Part shown: positions 1 through 5,112 of the stretch, one piece after another
Layout: every line of letters begins with the position of its first letter
How positions within the stretch are numbered: the first letter of the stretch is position 1
Source of the DNA: an uncultured Ruminococcus sp.
GTDB taxonomy: Bacteria; Bacillota; Clostridia; Oscillospirales; Ruminococcaceae
NCBI GenBank assembly: GCA_947174965.1
Contig: CAMWKY010000174.1
Span: forward strand, 1-5,112
DNA: 5,112 nt
Direction of reading: 5' to 3'
Translations under genes and position numbers: made by a program
The notes under the pieces: generated by a model
Seen by the model: the letters and a program-made list of their open reading frames with translations, nothing else
What the model was told of the DNA's origin: nothing
Databases searched by the model: none

Positions 1-24
1 CATAATCAGAAAGAGGTGTCGGCT

Positions 25-438
25 ATGGATAATCTGAAAATATTACGAAAAAAAATGGGTCTTACGCAGGAAGAAATAGCAGAAAAACTTGGTGTATCAC
101 GTCAGGCGGTTGCAAAATGGGAGCGTGGAGACACTATGCCCGATATAGAAAGCTGTATAAAGCTTGCTGATATTTACGGAATTACAGTTGATTTGCTTGT
201 AAGAAATGCAGGTGCAGAAGAACATACAGGAGACGGCAAGCATATTTTTGGCTGTACAAAAATGAACGCAAAAGGACAGATTACACTGCCTGCCAACTGC
301 CGTAAAGTTTTCGGACTGAAAGAGGGCGATAATATTCTTGTATTAGGTGACGAGGAAAAAGGCATAGCACTGGTAAATCTCGGCAGTATATCGGGAAATG
401 TCAGCCGTATCAAAGACAAAATAAAGGGTGAGGATTAA
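25..438 (+). CDS. XRE-family HTH regulator with AbrB-like C-terminal domain
   Basis: A 137-residue cytoplasmic DNA-binding protein, probably the regulator of the ABC transporter encoded directly downstream. Residues about 4-58 form an HTH_3/Cro-CI domain, with the typical LTQEEIAEKLGVSRQAVAKWE stretch (residues 13-33) and the end of the domain at DLLV. Residues about 78-117 look like an AbrB/SpoVT swapped-hairpin domain (KGQITLPANCRKVFGLKEGD), which in that family also contacts DNA or dimerises. XRE-AbrB fusions next to ABC exporters are a known arrangement in Clostridia; the specific ligand or operator is not visible. I chose the ATG at 25 over the in-frame GTG at 16 because the AGAGG at 12-16 sits 8 nt before the ATG and overlaps the GTG. 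The stop codon overlaps the next start by one base (TAATG), so the genes are probably co-transcribed and translationally coupled. The promoter lies mostly outside the window. Confidence 0.9.
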   Translation: MDNLKILRKKMGLTQEEIAEKLGVSRQAVAKWERGDTMPDIESCIKLADIYGITVDLLVRNAGAEEHTGDGKHIFGCTKMNAKGQITLPANCRKVFGLKEGDNILVLGDEEKGIALVNLGSISGNVSRIKDKIKGED

Positions 439-1171
439 TGAAAGCAGTTGAAGTCAGAAATCTTGTAAAAGACTACAAAAAAAAAAAGCAGTAAAAGGCA
501 TCAGCTTTACTGTTGAACAGGGTGAACTTTTTTCACTTCTTGGTGTAAACGGAGCAGGAAAAACAACTACAATAAAAATATTGTCGTGTCTCTCTGCTTC
601 AACATCAGGAGAAGCATTTATAAACGGTCATAACTGTATTAGCGAAAGTGATTCAGTGAAAAAGGAAATCGGAATCTCTCCGCAGGAAACATCAGTTGCA
701 GAAAATCTTACAGTACGTGAAAATCTTGAATTTATCGCATCTGTATATGGATTTGACAAGGACAAAATAAAATCCCGTACTGCTGAAATTATACAGCTTT
801 TCAGTATGCAGGAAGTAGAAAACGCACGTGCAAAGACTCTTTCAGGCGGTTGGAAACGCAAGCTTTCCATAGCAATGGCACTTATCAGTGAGCCGAAAGT
901 ACTGTTCCTTGATGAGCCTACGCTTGGACTTGATGTACTTGCACGCCGTGAACTCTGGACAGCGATTGAATCCCTCAAAGGAAAAATCACAATAATACTT
1001 ACTACGCACTACATGGAAGAAGCTGAACGCCTTTCAGACAAAATTGCAATTATGATTGACGGCAACATATCTGCTGTCGGAACATTGGCAGATATTGAAA
1101 AAATTGCAGGAAAAAAAGGGCTTGAAAACTCATTTGTTGAAATTGCGGAGAGGAGTAGAAAAAATGTTTAA
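438..1171 (+). CDS. ABC transporter ATP-binding protein, reading frame interrupted at an A11 run (frameshifted or recoded)
   Basis: Nucleotide-binding subunit of an ABC-2 type exporter; it would hydrolyse ATP at the inner face of the membrane with the permease encoded next. Translation from ATG 438 (SD AAAGGGTGAGG just upstream) gives only 18 residues and stops at TAA 492-494. After a -1 shift at the A run (477-487) the frame stays open to 1171. The joined product is 244 residues, a normal family length. Using that numbering, the motifs are Walker A GVNGAGKTT (36-44), Q-loop Q83, signature LSGGW (135-139, with Trp in place of the usual Gln), Walker B VLFLDEPT (155-162), D-loop GLD (164-166) and switch His191. 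The only in-frame start after the break, TTG 581, lies beyond Walker A, so restarting there cannot make a working ATPase. The rest of the frame is undamaged. This fits a very recent mutation, a homopolymer sequencing error, or frame restoration by slippage. It overlaps the permease gene by 8 nt. Confidence 0.85.
477..514 (+). other. A11 tract with slippery heptamer A-AAA-AAG and following hairpin
   Basis: Eleven A (477-487) followed by G. In the frame of ATG 438, the last seven bases 482-488 read A-AAA-AAG, the X-XXY-YYZ type known from E. coli dnaX. A -1 slip there puts the ribosome on GCA at 488, exactly the frame that encodes the rest of the ATPase; the zero frame meets TAA two codons later. 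Addition of one A by RNA polymerase slippage gives the same protein. An inverted repeat follows: CAGTAAA (489-495) pairs with TTTACTG (506-512), extendable by G-U and A-U pairs to 487/514. However, it starts right at the slippery site rather than after the usual 5-8 nt spacer, so its role as a stimulator is doubtful. No clear upstream SD-like stimulator is seen. Confidence 0.5.
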
Positions 1172-1934
1172 GATTAAGGCATTTGCAATCAGAAATATAA
1201 AGGAGCTGTCCCGTGACCCTCTAAGCTATATTTTCTGTCTGGGATTTCCGATTGTCATGCTTATTATTATGACATTGGTAAATAACAGCATACCGCAGGA
1301 AGCAGGAATGACAATATACAGAATTGACAATCTAGCAGGAGGTATTGCCGTATTCGGACAGACTTTTATCATGCTTTTTACTGCTCTTAATATAACAAAG
1401 GACAGAAGCAGTGCATTTCTTGTAAGAATGTATGCAAGTCCCATGAAATCAATTGACTTTATAGGCGGTTACATACTCCCTATGGTTATAACTGCAATAA
1501 TTCAAAGTCTTATATCATTTATCATATCATTTATTATTGCGATTATAAATGATTTTGATGTCAGCTTATCAGGATTTCTGCTTGCTGTAGCAACGCTTAT
1601 TCCGTCGGCAGTGATGTTCATAGGATTAGGACTTCTTTTCGGTACACTTTTCAATGATAAATCTGCTCCGGGAATATGCTCAATTATAATTTCACTCAGT
1701 TCATTTCTTGGCAGTATATTTTTTCCTGCTGATTCAACAGGCGGTGTACTTCTCAAAATATGCAAGGCTCTCCCCTTTTACTACTGCACAAAGTCCGCAC
1801 GTTCAGCTATAGCACTTGAATTTGGATTTGACGAATTTATCCTGCCTCTTATCATTGTAACAGTATGCGGAATTGCAGTAACAATAATTTCAGCAGTAGT
1901 ATTCAGAACAAGAATGAAAGCGGATTTATCATGA
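1164..1934 (+). CDS. ABC-2 type transporter permease
   Basis: A 256-residue integral membrane protein, the transmembrane half of the exporter whose ATPase is encoded just upstream. The N-terminus has the amphipathic, cytoplasmic segment and RDPL motif (residues 17-20) common in ABC-2 permeases. Six hydrophobic segments can be read at about 21-40, 57-77, 101-128, 135-160, 168-187 and 225-247. Segments 4 and 5 are separated by a short loop, and a longer outward-facing loop follows segment 5, as in this family. The start at ATG 1164 is chosen over the longer frame from 1056 because an AGGAG (1151-1155) lies 8 nt upstream and because the longer version would be read inside the ATPase gene. The 8-nt overlap with the ATPase suggests translational coupling. 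The substrate cannot be told from sequence; relatives export drugs, peptides or lipids. The gene ends 18 nt before the convergent Cys-rich gene. Confidence 0.9.
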   Translation: MFKIKAFAIRNIKELSRDPLSYIFCLGFPIVMLIIMTLVNNSIPQEAGMTIYRIDNLAGGIAVFGQTFIMLFTALNITKDRSSAFLVRMYASPMKSIDFIGGYILPMVITAIIQSLISFIISFIIAIINDFDVSLSGFLLAVATLIPSAVMFIGLGLLFGTLFNDKSAPGICSIIISLSSFLGSIFFPADSTGGVLLKICKALPFYYCTKSARSAIALEFGFDEFILPLIIVTVCGIAVTIISAVVFRTRMKADLS

Positions 1935-1959
1935 AAAAAACGGCTGAAAAAATCAACCG
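1934..1959 (-). terminator. Rho-independent terminator of the Cys-rich gene
   Basis: Read on the minus strand, CGGTTGA pairs with TCAGCCG (7 bp with one G-U) around a five-T loop and is followed by seven T (plus-strand A 1934-1940). The 5' arm contains the TGA stop of the 87-residue gene, so termination is immediately after its end. The T run reaches into the stop codon of the convergent permease gene. On the plus strand the same hairpin lacks a T tract, so it is less convincing as terminator of the ABC operon. Confidence 0.7.
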
Positions 1960-2216
1960 CTTTCAATTATGTAATCAATCCATTCAGTATCTTCAATATC
2001 TTCCAAAGTTGCCGTGCGTTCCTTTGGAAGATTATCTTTTACTGTAAAAAATTCTCTGTAGCCGTTCTTTTTATTGAGATAATCGCTAATGCTATCAAAC
2101 TTAAGACAACATTCGTCACACTCAGCCGAACATTTATGGGTATACAAATCATAGACTATCTCCATCATTCCAACTCTACAAACAGGGCAATCACCCACAT
2201 GATAAACTTTTTCCAT
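1953..2216 (-). CDS. Small Cys-rich protein, putative zinc-binding, function unknown
   Basis: An 87-residue, probably cytoplasmic protein that I do not recognise. It has no signal peptide or membrane segment. Six cysteines lie in the first half: a CPVC knuckle (C10, C13), then C29, C33, and C36-C37 in a CDECC cluster. The pairing C10-x2-C13 with C33-x2-C36 is what a zinc ribbon or rubredoxin-like fold would show; metal binding is inference. The second half is acidic and lacks Cys, ending in a run rich in Asp, Glu and Ile. The gene is supported by AGGAG (plus 2222-2226) 5 nt before the ATG and by its own terminator. It lies 56 nt downstream of the GH9 gene on the same strand but behind a strong terminator, so it probably depends on read-through or on its own promoter. 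Confidence 0.75.
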   Translation of the reverse strand: MEKVYHVGDCPVCRVGMMEIVYDLYTHKCSAECDECCLKFDSISDYLNKKNGYREFFTVKDNLPKERTATLEDIEDTEWIDYIIESG

Positions 2217-2226
2217 ATATTCTCCT

Positions 2227-2262
2227 AAAAATATGGTACTGCCATTATAAGCAGTACCATAT
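2227..2262 (-). terminator. Rho-independent terminator of the GH9 gene, possibly bidirectional
   Basis: A perfect 12-bp inverted repeat (2231-2242 with 2251-2262) with an 8-nt loop begins 11 nt after the GH9 stop codon. On the minus strand it ends in five T, giving a classical intrinsic terminator. The plus-strand side is also followed by a T-rich stretch (2264-2277), so it may also stop plus-strand transcripts coming from the ABC operon. The minus-strand T run directly abuts the AGGAG of the next gene. Confidence 0.8.
2244..2249 (-). promoter_or_regulatory. Possible -10 element (TATAAT) inside the terminator loop
   Basis: The loop of the GH9 terminator carries a perfect TATAAT on the minus strand, about 28 nt before the start codon of the Cys-rich gene. 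A start site about 7 nt downstream would give a leader of roughly 20 nt including the SD. No convincing TTGACA-like element is found 16-18 nt upstream, where the sequence is A-rich, and the AT-rich context makes a chance match possible. Confidence 0.25.
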
Positions 2263-2272
2263 ATTATTTTTA

Positions 2273-4987
2273 TTATTCTCTTACAGGGAGGTCGCTGACT
2301 TTGTACATACCTGATTCAATTTTCTGAATAACAAGAGCATCAAGACCAGTTACGCCGTCACCCTGATTACAGCAGTCTGCATTTGCAGGAGAAGCAAGAG
2401 GATATTTGTCTCTGTTTCCAAGGAACTGCACAATAGCTGTAGCATCAGCAATATTTACCTGACCGTCACCGTTAGCATCGCCAAGAAGTGTAACTGCGCC
2501 ACTGTTTCCGCCTTGTGTTGTAACATTTGTTGTAGTTGTTGTAGTTGTTGTAGTTGTTGTTCTTGTAGTAGTTGTTGTATTTACAGAAGATGAAGATGAG
2601 CCAGCACCATCTGTATAAACCTTGATTGAATCAATTGTAAACTGCTTACAGTCAATCCACCAGATACCGAACTTGAGTTCTCCGTTGTACTTTGTCTGGA
2701 TTATCTCTGAATCAGCCTTGCTTATATCCCATGTAATAGTGCCTGTATTTCCGTTGAAAGTTTCCTGCATTTCCTCTGTCTGTGTCCAGTAATCAGGCTG
2801 TACACTTGTAGATGAACCGAAAGCACCCTGCCATTTGCCGATATTTCCGTTTGCAGAGATGTTGATTTCAACCTTTGTAGGCTTTCCGCTTGTAACACCG
2901 AGGTCTGCCCATTTCCAGCCAATCATCTTGTCATCTTTAGGAAGTGCTGTATAGTCAACTTTCTGATTGAGTTTTGCTTCAGTTGCACCGTTTGATGATG
3001 AACCACTAGGAGTTGTTGTATTTGACGGAGTTTGTGTTGTATTTACTGGAGTTGTTGTATTTACAACAGATGAACCGCCTGCACCGTCTGTATAAACCTT
3101 GATTGAGTCAATTGTAAACTGCTTACAGTCAATCCACCAGATACCGAATTTGAGTTCGCCGTTGTACTTTGTCTGGATTATATCGGAATCAGCTTTGCTT
3201 ATATCCCATGTAATAGTGCCTGTATTTCCGTTGAAAGTTTCCTGCATTTCCTCTGTCTGTGTCCAGTAATCAGGCTGTACACTTGTAGATGAACCGAAAG
3301 CACCCTGCCATTTGCCGATATTTCCGTTTGCAGAGATGTTGATTTCAACCTTTGTAGGCTTTCCGCTTGTAACACCGAGGTCTGCCCATTTCCAGCCAAT
3401 CATCTTGTCATCTTTAGGAAGTGCTGTATAGTCAACTTTCTGATTGAGTTTTGTCTCAAACGCACCGCCTGTTGATGATGATGAACCGCCGCCCTGAGTT
3501 GTGGTTACTGTTGTATTCTGACCTTGTTGAGATGATGTTGTTGTTGTCTGTATCGGCTGTTGTGTTGTTGTCTGATTAGGAGTAACAGAACCGCTGTAAA
3601 TCTTGTCTACACCTTCAATACTTGAAACGGTTGAACCTGTTTTATATACAGAGTAAAGACCAGCAGCTGCACCAACAAGACCTGCATTATAGTCAAGAGC
3701 AACTTCATTTGCTACATAGTCATTCATATCATCTACATATCCGCCGCCTGAAGCATCTGTAGGACCGCCGACAAGCGCACCGATAAGGCTGTGACCGTTC
3801 GGACTGATAGACTGCGGGTGTGCTTCGCCGTTAAACTCATCATATGAGTTGAAGCCTGATGCTCCTCTGTGGTGAGGATTCTTAGCAGAATTAGGTGCAA
3901 AGCCAACAACCAAGCAGGTATTTGCAGGGTTGTCACCTGTGATAAAGTTCATCTGACCTTTACACCAGTTTGTGTAGTCTGCATTTGAGTTCTTTGAAGC
4001 AACAAGAGCAGTAAACTGCATTGAACAGTTGATTCTTGCACTGCCCCACTTATCAAGGAAGAAATAACCGTTTCCGTTAGCCTTTCCGCCAATCCAGTCA
4101 TTTACCTTGCTCCAGTCGTTAGTGATATGAGCATATACACAAGCTGCACCGAGTTCTCTGTTTTCCCAGCCGTCAACCCAGCCGAGATACTGAGCCTGCT
4201 TGCTTGCACAGTCATTCTTGTATGATTCATTTTTTGTAGCAAGATAGAGCCAACCTGCTGCGTTAGCCTGTTCGTCAACACAGCTTGATGAATTATAGAA
4301 GCCATAAGGACCATCTGTAGCAACCTGATTATTCTGAGTAGAGAACTTATAAAGAGCCTCTGCATACTTCAAATCTTCTGCATTGCCGAAGTTTAAGTAG
4401 TTGAGTGCAAGAGCTGCGGCATAATCTGCGGCAATATCGCTTGCACCGTTGGAAGTCCAGTACATTTTTCTTGAACCTGTCTGATTTTCAGGAGGACCCC
4501 AGTAACCGTGGTCAACATTTCCGTCCTCTTTCTGATAGAGAAAGTTTGAAACGCTGTCACCACTAAGCTTTGTTGACTTTTTAAAGAAATCACAGAAATA
4601 ATCTGTAATAGCTTTCAAATGTTCGCCCTGTCCTGTAGCATCATAAGCATCTTTAAATTCATAGTAGCTCCAGCCGAGAGTTGATGCTGCATAGCCCTGT
4701 GGGAGACCGAACATAGCGTGGTCGCCTGCGTCATGGAAACCGCCGGTTACTTCGTCGCTTGTATGGCAGTTGCCACGCCATGACATAGCAGACTTTGTTC
4801 CTGCTTCACCACACATATTTGCATCATAAAAATAGAGTGAATACTGGAGGAGCTTTGCATAGTCGTCTGAACCGGCAGCAGAAGCACTCATTGACGGTAC
4901 TACAGCAGAGAATGAACCTGCAACAGAAACAGCTGCCATCATTCCGCCAAGAACAGCAGACTTGATTTTGTTTAACTTCTTTGACAT
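2273..4987 (-). CDS. Secreted dockerin-containing GH9 glycoside hydrolase (putative cellulase) with two putative carbohydrate-binding modules
   Basis: A 904-residue extracellular enzyme, expected to cut beta-1,4-glucan by inversion and to sit in a cellulosome. Residues 1-37 are a signal peptide (basic start, hydrophobic core, ASA cleavage site). The GH9 catalytic domain spans about 40-450, with the DAGD motif (D86, D89; water activation), the HHRG motif (372-375) and NEVALDYNAG (427-436) containing the catalytic acid E428. A Thr/Gln/Ser linker (about 465-508) leads to Trp-rich module 1 (about 511-636), a second linker, module 2 (about 670-795), a Thr linker (T810-T820 uninterrupted) and a dockerin (834-900). 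The first dockerin calcium loop is canonical (D837, N839, D841, D848); the second is variant. No CBM3c or Ig-like module is present. The ATG at 4987 is preferred over the in-frame GTG at 4996: it starts a typical signal peptide and follows a weak SD (AAGAAG). A promoter candidate and hairpin lie upstream. Confidence 0.95.
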   Translation of the reverse strand: MSKKLNKIKSAVLGGMMAAVSVAGSFSAVVPSMSASAAGSDDYAKLLQYSLYFYDANMCGEAGTKSAMSWRGNCHTSDEVTGGFHDAGDHAMFGLPQGYAASTLGWSYYEFKDAYDATGQGEHLKAITDYFCDFFKKSTKLSGDSVSNFLYQKEDGNVDHGYWGPPENQTGSRKMYWTSNGASDIAADYAAALALNYLNFGNAEDLKYAEALYKFSTQNNQVATDGPYGFYNSSSCVDEQANAAGWLYLATKNESYKNDCASKQAQYLGWVDGWENRELGAACVYAHITNDWSKVNDWIGGKANGNGYFFLDKWGSARINCSMQFTALVASKNSNADYTNWCKGQMNFITGDNPANTCLVVGFAPNSAKNPHHRGASGFNSYDEFNGEAHPQSISPNGHSLIGALVGGPTDASGGGYVDDMNDYVANEVALDYNAGLVGAAAGLYSVYKTGSTVSSIEGVDKIYSGSVTPNQTTTQQPIQTTTTSSQQGQNTTVTTTQGGGSSSSTGGAFETKLNQKVDYTALPKDDKMIGWKWADLGVTSGKPTKVEINISANGNIGKWQGAFGSSTSVQPDYWTQTEEMQETFNGNTGTITWDISKADSDIIQTKYNGELKFGIWWIDCKQFTIDSIKVYTDGAGGSSVVNTTTPVNTTQTPSNTTTPSGSSSNGATEAKLNQKVDYTALPKDDKMIGWKWADLGVTSGKPTKVEINISANGNIGKWQGAFGSSTSVQPDYWTQTEEMQETFNGNTGTITWDISKADSEIIQTKYNGELKFGIWWIDCKQFTIDSIKVYTDGAGSSSSSVNTTTTTRTTTTTTTTTTTNVTTQGGNSGAVTLLGDANGDGQVNIADATAIVQFLGNRDKYPLASPANADCCNQGDGVTGLDALVIQKIESGMYKVSDLPVRE
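2526..2579. repeat. Short tandem repeat, 9-bp unit, coding the Thr linker
   Basis: Six consecutive 9-mers related to GTTGTTGTA (plus strand), three of them exact. They encode the Thr-only linker before the dockerin. Repeats of this kind can gain or lose units by slippage in multiples of three residues, changing linker length without breaking the frame. Confidence 0.7.
2604..2976 (-). repeat. Direct repeat copy coding putative binding module 2 of the GH9 enzyme
   Basis: This 373-nt segment matches 3081-3453 at a constant offset of 477 nt with 7 mismatches by eye. All mismatches fall in 2609-2717; 2718-2976 is identical over 259 nt, including third codon positions. The encoded module (residues about 671-795) differs from module 1 only at E761 versus D602. 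Conserved Trp residues (W691, W693, W719, W734, W753, W776, W777) and beta-strand-like spacing suggest a beta-sandwich carbohydrate-binding module. The family is not certain; the CBM79 type described from R. flavefaciens GH9 enzymes is a candidate from memory. Confidence 0.85.
3081..3453 (-). repeat. Direct repeat copy coding putative binding module 1 of the GH9 enzyme
   Basis: Partner of the repeat at 2604-2976. It encodes residues about 512-636, with W532, W534, W560, W575, W594, W617 and W618 as possible ligand-facing or core aromatics. It is preceded in the protein by a Gln/Thr-rich linker and followed by an Asn/Thr/Pro linker of different sequence from the other linkers, so only the module, not the linker, has been kept identical. 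Confidence 0.85.
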
Positions 4988-5005
4988 AAATATCACACTT
5001 CTTTC

Positions 5006-5024
5006 TAAGTCAGCGACTGACTTA
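5006..5024 (-). promoter_or_regulatory. Hairpin in the GH9 leader
   Basis: TAAGTCAG (5006-5013) and CTGACTTA (5017-5024) form a perfect 8-bp stem with a 3-nt loop, 18 nt before the GH9 start codon and just before its SD. It could stabilise the mRNA 5' end, act as an operator, or affect initiation. On the plus strand it is followed by ATTTTTT, so it also has the form of a terminator against antisense transcription entering from the gene. Confidence 0.5.
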
Positions 5025-5042
5025 ATTTTTTCCTATGATTCC

Positions 5043-5048
5043 ATTATA
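5043..5048 (-). promoter_or_regulatory. Possible -10 element of the GH9 promoter
   Basis: A perfect TATAAT on the minus strand, 55 nt before the GH9 start codon, placing the start site near 5036 and the leader hairpin inside the transcript. No good -35 hexamer is seen at 16-18 nt spacing (ACCCAA-like). Rest of 5049-5112: no other feature found. Confidence 0.4.
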
Positions 5049-5112
5049 CACAATTTGTTCATACTTTGGGTTACTATTTTGATCATCTGTATGTGCCGTT
5101 GTATCTTCTCCT

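Noticed and set aside
1..6. CATAAT at the window start as -10 of the ABC operon.
   Set aside because: The start site would fall on the SD, the -35 region is outside the window, and the match is a common AT-rich hexamer.
581..1171. TTG at 581 as the true start of the ATPase.
   Set aside because: It would remove Walker A, has no SD, and ignores the clear N-terminal ABC sequence encoded from 438 and the Walker A coding upstream of 581.
1931..2047. Plus-strand ORF of 38 codons beginning in an ATGA overlap with the permease stop.
   Set aside because: It has no SD, lies fully antisense to the better supported Cys-rich gene and its terminator, and its product shows no recognisable composition or motif.
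2526..2579. Tandem 9-mers as a CRISPR-like or regulatory array.
   Set aside because: No spacers; the repeat is in frame and simply codes the Thr linker.
2722..3399. Two identical 66-residue minus-strand ORFs at 2722-2922 and 3199-3399.
   Set aside because: They are alternate-frame shadows of the two identical binding-module repeats inside the GH9 gene, not genes.
5022..5112. Minus-strand open stretch of 29 codons entering from the window edge and ending at TAA 5022-5024, as tail of an upstream gene.
   Set aside because: Too short to judge; it overlaps the likely GH9 -10 element and leader hairpin, and no motif is visible. The sequence beyond 5112 would decide.

Overview
The window looks like chromosomal DNA of a low-to-moderate GC, cellulose-degrading Firmicute, most likely a cellulosome-producing gut or rumen Ruminococcus (R. 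flavefaciens / R. champanellensis type). The main reason is the large minus-strand gene: a secreted GH9 glycanase with Thr-rich linkers and a C-terminal dockerin of ruminococcal style. The species is inferred from the style of these domains, not from a database match.

Layout. Positions 25-1934 (plus strand) hold a compact three-gene operon: a cytoplasmic regulator joining an XRE-type HTH to an AbrB-like C-terminal domain, an ABC transporter ATPase, and an ABC-2 type permease. The genes overlap by 1 and 8 nt. The ATPase reading frame is broken near its start by a run of 11 A. It is open again in the -1 frame, and the break falls exactly on an A-AAA-AAG slippery heptamer. The frame must be restored to give an ATPase with its Walker A motif.

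Positions 1953-4987 (minus strand, convergent with the operon) hold the 904-residue GH9 enzyme gene and, 56 nt downstream of it, an 87-residue Cys-rich gene of unknown function. The two are separated by a strong hairpin terminator whose loop carries a perfect TATAAT in the same orientation. A second terminator follows the Cys-rich gene in the 18-nt gap between the convergent transcription units. The GH9 enzyme carries two almost identical copies of a Trp-rich putative carbohydrate-binding module, encoded by a 373-nt direct repeat with 7 mismatches, 259 nt of it perfectly identical.

Positions 4988-5112 are the GH9 leader: a TATAAT-like -10 element and an 8-bp hairpin just upstream of the start. 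How the parts work: the regulator probably controls its own ABC exporter, as in many Clostridia. The GH9 enzyme would be exported, docked on a scaffoldin cohesin and attack beta-1,4-glucan. Nothing in the sequence links the two units functionally. I found no RNA genes, CRISPR, transposons or clearly novel multi-gene system. The best candidates for follow-up are the A11 recoding or phase-variation site and the recently homogenised module duplication.
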